Source: Sphingopyxis flava
Lineage (GTDB): Bacteria > Pseudomonadota > Alphaproteobacteria > Sphingomonadales > Sphingomonadaceae
Direction: 5' to 3'
Length of the DNA: 64,000 nucleotides
NCBI RefSeq assembly: GCF_900168005.1
Contig: NZ_FUYP01000016.1
Coordinates: forward strand, 24,241-88,240
Shown: piece after piece, positions 35,630 through 44,745 of the stretch
Position numbering within the stretch: position 1 is the first letter of the stretch
How the letters are laid out: each line of letters starts with the position of its first letter
Notes under the pieces: generated by a model
The model's database searches: none
The model's input: the letters and a program-made list of their open reading frames with translations, nothing else
What the model was told of the DNA's origin: nothing
Program-made: the position numbers and the translations under genes

Positions 35630-36540
35630 TCGGCGGAGAGCGCGCCGAAGACTGGCTCGCGCGAATGGAGGCTCCCGGCGCGGAGCAACACCGCGAGGCG
35701 TTCGAGCTCTGGCATCGCGATCCGGCCAACGCAGCAGCTTATGCAGCGCTGCGCCGCGATTTCGATCGGACCACCCAGGTCTCGGTCGACCAGGTGGCGG
35801 CCCTCGCGCGCGCCCACGACGCGGCGCGGCGGAAGAAAACGCAGCGCTGGGCGATCGCCGCGACTATCCTGCTCTCGCTTTCTGCCGGGTTCGCCTGGAT
35901 CACCATGAGCACCGGCCCCGGCGACTCCCGCATTGCTCAAGAGGCGACGACGGGTGGGCGAAGTCTCGACGACGGAACGCTCGTCGCGCTTTCGGACGGC
36001 TCCAGGATTGAGACCCGCTTTACCCCCGATGAGCGGATCGTGACGCTGAGCGGCGGCCACGCACTCTTTACCGTCGCGCATGATGCGAGTCGCCCTTTTC
36101 GGGTAGTCGCGGGTGGGTCGGTAACAACTGCGCTCGGCACCATATTCGAGGTTGACCTTTTGGGCGTAGCGCCGCGCATCCATCTTATCCAGGGCTCGGT
36201 CGAGGTAGCGGTGAAGTCGGGCGACCGGCGCGCACTGCGGCTCGCACCGGGCGAGAGCGCGGAAGTGAGCTTTGAGGGGCCGCAGCGCGTGCCCACGACA
36301 GCAAGCCCCGTCGTCGCCCGAAAGATCGATGCCGAAAGGACAAAGCTCGGGACCATTCTTACGAGCGCCAACGCGGTGAACAGCCAGAAAATTGGCCTTG
36401 CCGACCCAGCGCTCGCCAACCTCCTCGTGTCCGGCCGTTTCGAGATCGACGACGGCGAAGCGCTCGCACGCAAGCTTGCAGCAGCGCTCGGCCTTGTCGT
36501 CATCTCGCGTCCCGACAGCTTGATTCTCGCCCGCCCATAA
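35626..36540 (+). CDS. FecR-like anti-sigma/sensor protein
   Basis: An inner-membrane regulator of 304 residues. An N-terminal cytoplasmic DUF4880-like region ('DWLARMEAPGAEQHREAFEL', 'WHRDPANAAAYAALRRDFD') precedes one membrane segment (about residues 83-103), the FecR domain ('LSDGSRIETRFTPDERIVTL', 'GHALFTVAHDASRPFRVVAG'), and a C-terminal STN-like region ('FEIDDGEALARKLAAALGLV'). It would receive the signal from the STN domains of the downstream receptors and release the sigma factor. It is translationally coupled to fecI. Confidence 0.9.
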   Translation: MIGGERAEDWLARMEAPGAEQHREAFELWHRDPANAAAYAALRRDFDRTTQVSVDQVAALARAHDAARRKKTQRWAIAATILLSLSAGFAWITMSTGPGDSRIAQEATTGGRSLDDGTLVALSDGSRIETRFTPDERIVTLSGGHALFTVAHDASRPFRVVAGGSVTTALGTIFEVDLLGVAPRIHLIQGSVEVAVKSGDRRALRLAPGESAEVSFEGPQRVPTTASPVVARKIDAERTKLGTILTSANAVNSQKIGLADPALANLLVSGRFEIDDGEALARKLAAALGLVVISRPDSLILARP

Positions 36541-36546
36541 ATTTAA

Positions 36547-36886
36547 GGGGGGTGAACGCCCCCAACGTCATCGAGCCCCCCGGACAGCCAATACATGGCT
36601 GCAAGGGAGGGATGGATGAAACCTGTTTTTATGGCCGCTCTGCTCGCAACCGGAAGCTGTCTTGCGCTTAGCGTCCCCACCGCGAAGGCACAGACCGCAG
36701 AGACCGAATTTAATATCCCTGCGCAGCGGCTCGCCGATGCGCTGCGCGCCTACTCCGAGGCCACGGGGCGCGACGTGATCGCCGCCTCGCAGCTTCTCGA
36801 GGGACGGCGCAGCAGCGCCGTTCGCGGCCGCCTCTCACCCGATGCGGCGCTTACCCGACTTCTCGCCGGGACTGGGCTCGTCGCCG
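36547..36886 (+). repeat. direct repeat copy 1: leader + signal peptide + STN of receptor 1
   Basis: About 340 bases that recur at 41746-42085 (offset 5199) with roughly seven substitutions. The block starts at a G-run/C-run hairpin-like element (GGGGGG-TGAAC-GCCCCC), includes the ribosome-binding site, and ends sharply at the end of the STN domain coding sequence, after which the two receptor genes diverge strongly. Confidence 0.93.
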
Positions 36887-39522
36887 AACGGGTCGACAGC
36901 ACGCTCGTACTGCGGGTCAAATCGGCGCCCGCCGACGACACCGATGCAGCGATCATCGTCACCGGCACACGCATCCGGGGGACCGGACCCATCGGGTCGC
37001 CAGTCACCGTTATCGACCGCGCCGCGCTCGATCAAAGCGGCCGCGCCACGATCACCGATTTCCTCCAGACGATCCCGCAAAACTTCTCAGGGGGGCCTGC
37101 GGAAGCCAATGTCGGAACGAGCGCCCGCGGTTACGCCAATACGAACCTCGCCTATGGCAGCGGAATCAACCTGCGAGGCCTCGGCAGCGGCTCGACGCTC
37201 ACTCTCTTTGATGGAGCGCGGCCCGCGCTCGGTGGCGGCTCAGGAGCCTTTACCGATTTGTCGCTCGTGCCCTCGGCGGCAATTGAGAGCATCGAAATTC
37301 TGACCGATGGCGCCTCTGCCGTCTATGGATCCGATGCTGTGGCCGGGGTTGTGAACATCCGGTTCCGAAATCGTTTCGAAGGCGCCGAAACTCGGCTCAG
37401 GGCGGGTACCGCTGATGGCGACTTCGGGGAGGTTCAGCTCGGCCAGATTTTCGGAACCGGCTGGTCAACCGGCCACCTCGTTGTCGCGGGCGAATATTAT
37501 CGTCGCGGCAACCTTCCATCGGCGGCGCGTTCATTCGCCAGCGAGGATCTACGCCCGTTCGGCGGGCCCGATCTGCGCTCAAACATCAGCAATCCTGGAA
37601 CGATCGTCGCGGCCGACGGGCGCCCCTACCGGCTCCCCATCGGTCAGGACGGCACAGCACTTACCGCAGATCAACTCATCCCCGGCGGCTTCAACCGCGG
37701 CGACGCCCGCCGCCACATCGACCTCCTGCCCCGGCAGGAACGCGGCGGCCTCTACATCTCCGCCGAGCAGCGTATCGCGGAGCCGGTTACGCTCTTTGCG
37801 CGGCTTCTCTATTCGGAGCGGCATTTTGCCGCCCGCCAGCGCGTATTCGGCGCCTCACCCCTCACGGTCGGTCCTTCCAACCCCTATTATGTCGATCCGA
37901 TCGGGACTGGCGAGCCGATTCGCGTTTATTATGACCCGACCGCAGACTTCGGACCCGAAGGGGTAGAAGGTTCGGTGCGCGCCTTTAATTCAGCCTTCGG
38001 CGCGCGCGCCACCCTTGGCGACTGGTCGCTCGAGCTGTCGGGCGGCTTCGGCCAGCAGCGCGAACGCAGCGACGGCGTGAATATCGTCCACCGCTTGCGG
38101 CTCTTGCGTTCGGTCGCAGCCACGACACCAGCAGAGGCCATCAATCTGTTCGGTGACGGCGCGGTCAACGATCCTGCGCTCATCGACAGCCTGAGGGGCG
38201 GTCTTCAGCGCCGGGTACGCTATCAGAACTGGACTGGAGCGCTTCGCGCCGACGGCCCGTTGCTTGCGCTGCCTGCGGGCGAGGTGAAGATAGCGCTCGG
38301 CGCCGAATATCGACGCGACCAGCTACGCTATGCGCAGACGATTGACCGCAGCACGGAAGCGCCTCGGACCTCCGGCATTCCCGGACTTCCCGATCATCGC
38401 ACCGTGCGCGCGCTATATGGCGAGCTCGTCGTGCCGATATTCAACGCCGAAGGCCGATTTCCGGGATCGCTGACCGTCTCCGGAGCGGCACGCTATGAGG
38501 ATTATTCCGATGTGGGTGACACCGCTAATCCCAAGGTTGGGATCGAATGGAAGCCACTGCACGGACTGACCCTGCGCGCCTCTTACGGCCGGTCCTTCCG
38601 CGCGCCCTTCTTCGACGAACTCGTCGGGACGGCGAACGCCTTTTACGAGACAATCGCGCTTCCTGACCCGCAGTCACCGAGCGGTGAGACGGTCGTTCTC
38701 GGACTATTCGGCTTCCGCCCTGACCTCGGTCCGGAAAAGGCTGAGACCTGGACCGCCGGGGTCGACCTCGAACCCACTTTCCTGCCGGGGGCGCGGGCGA
38801 GCCTTAGCTGGTTCAAGATTGGCTATCGTGACCGGATCGCCACAGCCTCCTTCGACCTGTTCAATTTCCTCGTCCGCCGCGACATCTATGGCGGGCTCGT
38901 GGACGACAATCCCGATCCCGCGGTTGTCGCCGCCTATTTTGCGAACCCGAGCTTTGCGAACTCGCTCGGCGTAACGCCCGCCGACATCGGGGCGATCGTT
39001 GAAGGACGTACGCTCAATCTATCGAAGTCAAAGGTAGAGGGGATCGATTTCGATCTGCGCTATCGCCACCAGCTCGGCGACGCGGGACATCTGTGGGTGT
39101 CGCTCGGCGGGACGCGGCTGTTGACGATCGACAATCAAATCACCGACGCGGCGCCCGCCGTTAATGTAGTGGGTACCCTTGGAAATCCGGTCAAGCTCCG
39201 TCTCCGCGGTCGGGCCGGCGTTGCAGTCGGCGCGCTCGACGCCAGCATCGGGCTGCAGCATGTCGCGGGCTACGATAACCTCACCGTCACCCCCGCCCAG
39301 AAGGTCAAGAGCTGGACGACTTTCGATCTCCAGTTCGGCACCCGCATTGCCCAACTGGGAGGGGATCGTTCTCTCCGTCTCGCGCTCAGCATCAATAATC
39401 TATTCGACAAGGCTCCGCCTTATGTCGAGTTTCGGACCCCCACATCAGCATTTGGCTACGATCCTGAGCAGGCAAGCGCGATCGGACGCTTGACTGCACT
39501 CCAGGCGCTGGTCTCGTGGTAA
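36616..39522 (+). CDS. TonB-dependent transducer with STN domain, lasso-associated (receptor 1)
   Basis: An outer-membrane receptor of 968 residues: signal peptide (to about residue 25, 'KAQ'), STN signalling domain ('FNIPAQRLADALRAYSEATG', 'LTRLLAGTGL'), plug ('IEILTDGASAVYGSDAVAGV', 'NIRFRNRFEGAET') and barrel with C-terminal 'LQALVSW'. ATG 36616 is chosen because the RBS AAGGGAGGG sits 5 bases before it; an upstream ATG at 36595 would overlap that RBS. In lasso clusters such receptors are thought to import the lasso peptide (or a siderophore-like complex) and signal through FecR. The isopeptidase start overlaps its stop. Confidence 0.93.
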   Translation: MKPVFMAALLATGSCLALSVPTAKAQTAETEFNIPAQRLADALRAYSEATGRDVIAASQLLEGRRSSAVRGRLSPDAALTRLLAGTGLVAERVDSTLVLRVKSAPADDTDAAIIVTGTRIRGTGPIGSPVTVIDRAALDQSGRATITDFLQTIPQNFSGGPAEANVGTSARGYANTNLAYGSGINLRGLGSGSTLTLFDGARPALGGGSGAFTDLSLVPSAAIESIEILTDGASAVYGSDAVAGVVNIRFRNRFEGAETRLRAGTADGDFGEVQLGQIFGTGWSTGHLVVAGEYYRRGNLPSAARSFASEDLRPFGGPDLRSNISNPGTIVAADGRPYRLPIGQDGTALTADQLIPGGFNRGDARRHIDLLPRQERGGLYISAEQRIAEPVTLFARLLYSERHFAARQRVFGASPLTVGPSNPYYVDPIGTGEPIRVYYDPTADFGPEGVEGSVRAFNSAFGARATLGDWSLELSGGFGQQRERSDGVNIVHRLRLLRSVAATTPAEAINLFGDGAVNDPALIDSLRGGLQRRVRYQNWTGALRADGPLLALPAGEVKIALGAEYRRDQLRYAQTIDRSTEAPRTSGIPGLPDHRTVRALYGELVVPIFNAEGRFPGSLTVSGAARYEDYSDVGDTANPKVGIEWKPLHGLTLRASYGRSFRAPFFDELVGTANAFYETIALPDPQSPSGETVVLGLFGFRPDLGPEKAETWTAGVDLEPTFLPGARASLSWFKIGYRDRIATASFDLFNFLVRRDIYGGLVDDNPDPAVVAAYFANPSFANSLGVTPADIGAIVEGRTLNLSKSKVEGIDFDLRYRHQLGDAGHLWVSLGGTRLLTIDNQITDAAPAVNVVGTLGNPVKLRLRGRAGVAVGALDASIGLQHVAGYDNLTVTPAQKVKSWTTFDLQFGTRIAQLGGDRSLRLALSINNLFDKAPPYVEFRTPTSAFGYDPEQASAIGRLTALQALVSW

Positions 39523-41564
39523 TCCTCGCAGCATTCGCCGCCAGCCTCACTTCGCCCGCGGAGCCGTCACGCAATCCGATCACGCCGCGCGATCTGGTCG
39601 AGATTGCCGAGATCAGCGCCCCGACGCTTTCGCCCGATGGTAAGCGCGTGGCGTACCGCGTGAGCCGCCCAAGCATCGAGCGCAATGCCGTGATGATCCA
39701 ATGGCATGTGAGCGAGGTGGACGGCACGCGCGTGACAGCGATCGGCAGCGGCGGCGATGCGCGCTTCGAAGGCTCCGGAGGCCTCGCCGAGCAGATCCCG
39801 GTCTGGGATCCCGATTCGCGCGGACTTCGCTACATCGCGCGGACCGGCGGCGCTGCGGCGATCTGGCATTGGCGAGAAGGCGCACTCCCCCAGCGCGAGT
39901 TTGTCGATGAGGCCGATATCCTGGAGTTTGAGGTCGCTGATGACGGCAAGGCGCTGCGCTATACGGTGGGAGCGACGCGCAAGGCGATCGCAGACGCCGA
40001 GCGCCACGCGTACGAGAATGGCGTGCTCGTCGACGAGCGTCTCGATATCATGCAGCCGATCGCAGGCGGGGCCATCGTCGACGGCAAAAGGGTGATGCAG
40101 CGATTATCGACCGAATGGTTCGAGCGCGATCGCTTGCTGTGGGATGATCCGCGCCGGCAGGAGACACGTAACCTTACCGGCGCTCCTCTTGCCAGCGATC
40201 CAATTTTCTCCGTCAAGGCGCCGTCGCAGGGTTTCAAGGTTTTCGACGCGAGCGGTCGAACCGCCGAGATACAAGGCGAAGGCGGGACGCAGTCGGTGCT
40301 GATATCCTCGCGCACAGGCGCGACAATTCCATGTCAAATCCCGCTCTGCCGGTCGTCAGCGCTCGCAGCACTTGCTTGGGAGTCGGAGAGCGATGCCCTT
40401 CTGCTCTTCGAGCGTGTGGGCCTGGCGCGCGAACGCGTCTGGCGATGGCAGACCGGAGCGCCTCGCGCGCGTCTCATCGCGACAACCGACGGCAGCGTTC
40501 GAACTTCCTATCGACCGCCGCGCTGCGTTGGGGCCCGCTCGAGGCTCGTTTGCACTGAAAGCGCCCCCCTCACTCCACCAAGGCTCATCGCCATCGACCT
40601 TGCGAGCGGCGAGCGTCACATTCTTGCCGACCCCAATTTCGCGCTACGCGCGCGCATCCGGGCGAAAGTGATTCCGATCGAAAGTCCCGACGGGTCGGCG
40701 CTCCTGCTTCGGCCTGTTTATGCCTCTGATCGTCTTCCACTTGTCGTGCAATATTATCGTTGCGATGGATTCCTGAAGGGGGGCGTCGGCGATGAGATCC
40801 CAATGTTGCCGCTGGTGGAACATGGAATTGCGATTCTGTGCATCGAGCAGGCGAGCGGCACGAAGGGTGCGGCGGATGCCTCCTACGATCGCGCGCTCGA
40901 CATAATCGGCAGGCTCCTCGATGACCTCGATGCCGCCGGCGTCATCGATCCCGCACGCGTCGGGATCGGGGGCTTAAGCTTCGGCTCTGAAGTGGCGCTA
41001 TGGGCCATTCGCAAGACGGACCGCTTCGCGGCCGCGACGATTTCCTCAGGGCAGATCTCGGAAAGCTATTATTGGGCCAATGCGCTTCCCGGCCGCGGGT
41101 TCACCGACATGCTTCAAAGTTATTGGCAGCTGGGCGCTCCCAACGAAGATGGAGAGCGCTGGAGAGCACTCGCACCGGAAGCCGATGTCGCCGCCATCAG
41201 TACGCCGCTCCTTATGCAGGTACCGGAATCCGAAGCCCGCTACCTCATCAAATTCCACACGCTGCTCAAGCGTGCGGGCAAGCCGGCGGAGCTATTTGCC
41301 TTCGCCGATGAACCTCATGTCAAAATGCAGCCGGTCCACAAACTGGCGGCCTATGCGCGCAATCTCGATTGGTACCGCTTTTGGCTTAAGGGAGAGGAGA
41401 TTTCCGATCCCGCCAAGCGGGGCCAATATACGCGCTGGCGCAAACTTCGCGCGGCACAATCCTTGCGCGTGCCCGCGCGGGGCAGCCCCGTGCCCGAGGC
41501 GTCCTCCCCGGGGTGTCTGCGGCACGGGGCCGCCGAACAGACGCCCCTAGTGTCCAATGATTGA
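39516..41564 (+). CDS. lasso peptide isopeptidase 1 (AtxE-like, S9 fold)
   Basis: An AtxE-type hydrolase that cuts the isopeptide bond of threaded lasso peptides, linearising them. 682 residues: short N-terminal signal-like segment, beta-propeller (residues 20-400) and C-terminal alpha/beta-hydrolase with nucleophile Ser488 in 'GGLSFGSEVA', likely acid Glu571 or Glu573 in 'QVPESEAR', and His601 in 'DEPHVK'. The Ser-Glu-His arrangement with Glu is a known feature of lasso isopeptidases. It starts at GTG 39516, overlapping the receptor stop. Its neighbour pairing (receptor-isopeptidase) is characteristic of alphaproteobacterial lasso clusters. Confidence 0.92.
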   Translation: MVILAAFAASLTSPAEPSRNPITPRDLVEIAEISAPTLSPDGKRVAYRVSRPSIERNAVMIQWHVSEVDGTRVTAIGSGGDARFEGSGGLAEQIPVWDPDSRGLRYIARTGGAAAIWHWREGALPQREFVDEADILEFEVADDGKALRYTVGATRKAIADAERHAYENGVLVDERLDIMQPIAGGAIVDGKRVMQRLSTEWFERDRLLWDDPRRQETRNLTGAPLASDPIFSVKAPSQGFKVFDASGRTAEIQGEGGTQSVLISSRTGATIPCQIPLCRSSALAALAWESESDALLLFERVGLARERVWRWQTGAPRARLIATTDGSVRTSYRPPRCVGARSRLVCTESAPLTPPRLIAIDLASGERHILADPNFALRARIRAKVIPIESPDGSALLLRPVYASDRLPLVVQYYRCDGFLKGGVGDEIPMLPLVEHGIAILCIEQASGTKGAADASYDRALDIIGRLLDDLDAAGVIDPARVGIGGLSFGSEVALWAIRKTDRFAAATISSGQISESYYWANALPGRGFTDMLQSYWQLGAPNEDGERWRALAPEADVAAISTPLLMQVPESEARYLIKFHTLLKRAGKPAELFAFADEPHVKMQPVHKLAAYARNLDWYRFWLKGEEISDPAKRGQYTRWRKLRAAQSLRVPARGSPVPEASSPGCLRHGAAEQTPLVSND

Positions 41565-41672
41565 GCGGACCCAGCGCTCGACATCGGCGAGATGCAGCAC
41601 GCGAATGGCTGCGACCCCATCAGCCCGGCGCTTCCCGTCGATGAGTTCAGCAATCGCGTCGCAGTCGATGGG
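41547..41672 (-). pseudogene. vestigial C-terminus of a second lasso cyclase
   Basis: The minus-strand frame ends 'DCDAIAELIDGKRRADGVAA' and then 'IRVLHLADVERWVRSIIGH' before the stop at 41547. It aligns with the end of the cyclase at 46.6 kb ('DVTAIEHYLTRDLAEGDFDY', 'FRLIEIGDIERWVRAVEAR'): shared D..AI, R..I.DIERWVR. It sits convergent with, and slightly overlapping, isopeptidase 1, exactly as the full cyclase does with isopeptidase 2. Upstream sequence (toward 41740) is not recognisable, so nearly all of the gene and any precursor have been lost. Confidence 0.72.
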
Positions 41673-41745
41673 GCGCGGCGGCGCTCGGCCTTGTGGTGGT
41701 GCCGCGTCCCGACGCCCTGATCCTCGACCGCCCAGAAAAATTTTG

Positions 41746-42085
41746 GGGGGGTGAACGCCCCCAACGTCATCGAGCCCCACGGACAGCCAATACATGGCTG
41801 CAAGGGAGGGATGGATGAAACTGATTTTTATGGCCGCTCTGCTGGCAACCGGAAGCTGCCTTGCGCTTAGCGCCCCCACCGCGAAGGCACAGACCGCAGA
41901 GACCGAATTTAATATCCCTGCGCAGCGGCTCGCCGATGCGCTGCGCGCCTACTCCGAGGCCACGGGTCGCGACGTGATCGCCGCCTCGCAGCTTCTCGAG
42001 GGACGGCGCAGCAGCGCCGTTCGCGGCCGCCTCTCACCCGATGCGGCGCTTACCCGACTTCTCGCCGGGACTGGGCTCGTCACCG
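41746..42085 (+). repeat. direct repeat copy 2: leader + signal peptide + STN of receptor 2
   Basis: Second copy of the 36547-36886 block. It begins right after the vestigial cyclase segment and covers the same hairpin-like element, RBS, signal peptide and STN coding region of receptor 2. Confidence 0.93.
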
Positions 42086-44745
42086 ATAACGTTGCGGGCA
42101 GCTGGGTGCTTCAGCCTAAAAGCGGCGCTGCACAGCTCGATGAACCCGCCAACGCAGCGGGCGAGGCCATAGTCGTCACTGGATCGCGCATTCGCGGCGC
42201 CGGCCCCGTCGGCTCGCCCATAGTCACGCTCGATCGTGCAGCAATCGAGAAGAGCGGTTACGCGACGGTCCAGCAATTGCTCCAGTCGCTCCCCCAGGCT
42301 TTCATGGGTGGTTCCAACGAGACGACTACCGGCGTGACCACGCGGAATGGCACAGGCAATGATGCGACGCTCGGATCGAGCATCAATCTCCGCGGGCTCG
42401 GGACCAATTCGACGTTGGTGCTGATCGATGGCGCACGTCCGGCGCTCGGTGGCACCGGAGGCGTGCTCGCCGATATTTCGTTGCTTCCAATGAGCGCGGT
42501 CGAGCGGATCGAGATTCTCACGGACGGCGCCTCCGCGATCTACGGCGCGGATGCCGTCGCCGGCGTCGTCAACGTCCGGCTCCGCAATCGCTTCGAGGGG
42601 GCTGAGACGATGCTTCGCATCGGCACGGCTGATGGCGATATGACCGACGTCCAGTTCAGCCAGATCATCGGCAAGGCGTGGGACAGAGGCCGGTTCGTGC
42701 TCGCCTATCAATTTTCAAACCGCGGCGCGCTCGCGGCCGCTGAACGCGCTTTCGCGCGCGAGGATTTACGACCGCTGGGCGGTCCCGACTATCGCTCGAT
42801 CTATGCGAGCCCAGGCACGATCCGCGCCGCAGACGGCCGGATCTTCGGCATCCCCGCGGGCCAGGACGGGCGTGGCCTGACCGCCGACGCGCTGCTTCCC
42901 GGCGTCCAGAACCTGCGGGACAACCGTGCCGACAGCGACCTGCTTCCGCGCCAGCGCGTCCACAGCGTCTATTCGGCGGCCGAATTCGAGCTGACCGATG
43001 GCCTCACGCTTCGCGCCAATCTGCTCGCGGCGCAGCGCAAATTCCGCCGCACCGGCAATGTGACCTCGTTCCGCACCGCGCGGGTGCCGGTCACCAACCC
43101 CTACTATGTCGATCCGATCGGCACCGGCGAGCCGGTGCAGGTCCTCTACAGTTTCGTGAATGATGTCGGCCCGCAGATCGATGATGGCCGCGTCCGTGCG
43201 ATCTCGACTTCGGCCGGCCTCGAAAAGCAGCTTGGCGCCTGGCGAATCCAGCTCGGGGGCAGCTATGGGGTTCAGAAGGGCAAGGCGAGCTCGCGCAATA
43301 TCGTCAACAGCGCGCGCCTCGCGCTGGCGCTCGCCGACCCCGATCCCGCGACCGCGTTCAATGTCTTCGGAGACGGCAACGCCAACAATCCGGCAACTAT
43401 CGACTTTATCCGCGGAAGTATCACGACGATCGACGACTTCAGGACCTGGTCGGCGGCGCTCCGCGGCGACGGGCCGCTCTTTCGCCTGCCAGCGGGCGAC
43501 GTGCGCCTCGCTGTCGGGGCGGAATATCGGCGCGAGGCTTATGATTATTACCGGATCCTCGATTCCAACACCCTCACCCCGACCTCTGGCCCCTATCCGG
43601 GATTTCCCGGACCGCGGCACGTCCGGTCGATCTACGCCGAAATGCTAGTACCGGTCTTCGGCGCGGACAATGCGCGGCCCGGCTTGCACCGGCTCGACCT
43701 GACGGTCGCGGGACGCATCGAGGACTATAATCAGTTCGGCCGCACCGAGAACCCCAAGTTCAGCGTACGTTGGGAACCCATCGAAGGATTCACGCTCCGC
43801 GGCTCCTACGGCACCTCATTTCGCGCACCGCAGTTCGACGAGCTGGTCGGTCCAGCGGTTTCCGTCTATTCGACGCTCACGGTTCCCGACCCGGCGTCGC
43901 CCACGGGCGAGACCAACGTTCTCGCGCTGTTCGGCTATGCTCCGAACATCGAGCCCGAGAAGGCGACGAGCTGGACCGCAGGTTTCGACATCGCACCGCC
44001 GAGCCTGCCCGGCTTCAAGGCGTCTCTCACCTATTTCGACGTCGATTATCGCGACCGGATCGGGACGCTCTCCGAAGATTACTTCCGCTTCCTCACCGAC
44101 CGCGAAGTGTTCGGCGGCGTCGTCATCGACAATCCGCCGCTCGACCTCGTGCAATATTATTATGACCAGCCGACCTTCAGCAATCCGATCGGCATCGCGC
44201 CCACCCAGGTCGCGGCGATCCTCGACGGACAGACGCGCAATCTCGCACGCGAGCATCAGAAGGGGATCGACTTCGACATCGGCTATGCGCCCGAGGCTCT
44301 GGGCGGGACGCTCGATCTCGGCGTCAGCGGGACACATATTTTTTCGATCGTGAAGCAGCTCTCGCCGGGATCGGCGACGAGCGACTTCGTCGGCCTCTAC
44401 GCGAGCCCGGTCCAATGGCGGCTGCGCGGCCGACTCGGCTGGGCGAAGGGCGGCTTTTCGGCCAACGCCTTCATCAACTACACCGATGGCTACACCAACC
44501 AGATCGTCGTTCCGATCGAGCGGGTGGCGTCCTGGACGACGATCGACCTGACGCTGACGCAGCGCATAGGCGGCGGCGCGGCGAACGGGCGCGGCGTGCA
44601 GCTCGGACTCGCGATCCAGAATCTCTTCGATCGCGATCCGCCCTATGTGAACAACAGGAGCCAAACGTCGGGGCTCGGCTATGATCCCGAAAAGGCGAGC
44701 CCGGTTGGACGGATGATGTCGGTGCAGGCGCTGATCCGGTGGTGA
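41815..44745 (+). CDS. TonB-dependent transducer with STN domain, lasso-associated (receptor 2)
   Basis: A 976-residue outer-membrane receptor. The signal peptide and STN domain are almost identical to receptor 1. After the linker the plug ('IEILTDGASAIYGADAVAGV') and barrel are homologous but clearly diverged, and the C-terminus ends 'MSVQALIRW'. The start ATG 41815 is placed by the same RBS (AAGGGAGGG). Because the STN domains are shared, both receptors can be expected to talk to the single FecR upstream. The stop overlaps the isopeptidase 2 start (GTGA). Confidence 0.93.
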   Translation: MKLIFMAALLATGSCLALSAPTAKAQTAETEFNIPAQRLADALRAYSEATGRDVIAASQLLEGRRSSAVRGRLSPDAALTRLLAGTGLVTDNVAGSWVLQPKSGAAQLDEPANAAGEAIVVTGSRIRGAGPVGSPIVTLDRAAIEKSGYATVQQLLQSLPQAFMGGSNETTTGVTTRNGTGNDATLGSSINLRGLGTNSTLVLIDGARPALGGTGGVLADISLLPMSAVERIEILTDGASAIYGADAVAGVVNVRLRNRFEGAETMLRIGTADGDMTDVQFSQIIGKAWDRGRFVLAYQFSNRGALAAAERAFAREDLRPLGGPDYRSIYASPGTIRAADGRIFGIPAGQDGRGLTADALLPGVQNLRDNRADSDLLPRQRVHSVYSAAEFELTDGLTLRANLLAAQRKFRRTGNVTSFRTARVPVTNPYYVDPIGTGEPVQVLYSFVNDVGPQIDDGRVRAISTSAGLEKQLGAWRIQLGGSYGVQKGKASSRNIVNSARLALALADPDPATAFNVFGDGNANNPATIDFIRGSITTIDDFRTWSAALRGDGPLFRLPAGDVRLAVGAEYRREAYDYYRILDSNTLTPTSGPYPGFPGPRHVRSIYAEMLVPVFGADNARPGLHRLDLTVAGRIEDYNQFGRTENPKFSVRWEPIEGFTLRGSYGTSFRAPQFDELVGPAVSVYSTLTVPDPASPTGETNVLALFGYAPNIEPEKATSWTAGFDIAPPSLPGFKASLTYFDVDYRDRIGTLSEDYFRFLTDREVFGGVVIDNPPLDLVQYYYDQPTFSNPIGIAPTQVAAILDGQTRNLAREHQKGIDFDIGYAPEALGGTLDLGVSGTHIFSIVKQLSPGSATSDFVGLYASPVQWRLRGRLGWAKGGFSANAFINYTDGYTNQIVVPIERVASWTTIDLTLTQRIGGGAANGRGVQLGLAIQNLFDRDPPYVNNRSQTSGLGYDPEKASPVGRMMSVQALIRW

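Noticed and set aside
41565..41745. Possible second lasso precursor in the gap after isopeptidase 1
   Set aside because: Apart from the cyclase C-terminal vestige, no short frame with RBS, leader Thr and Gly-initiated core was seen.
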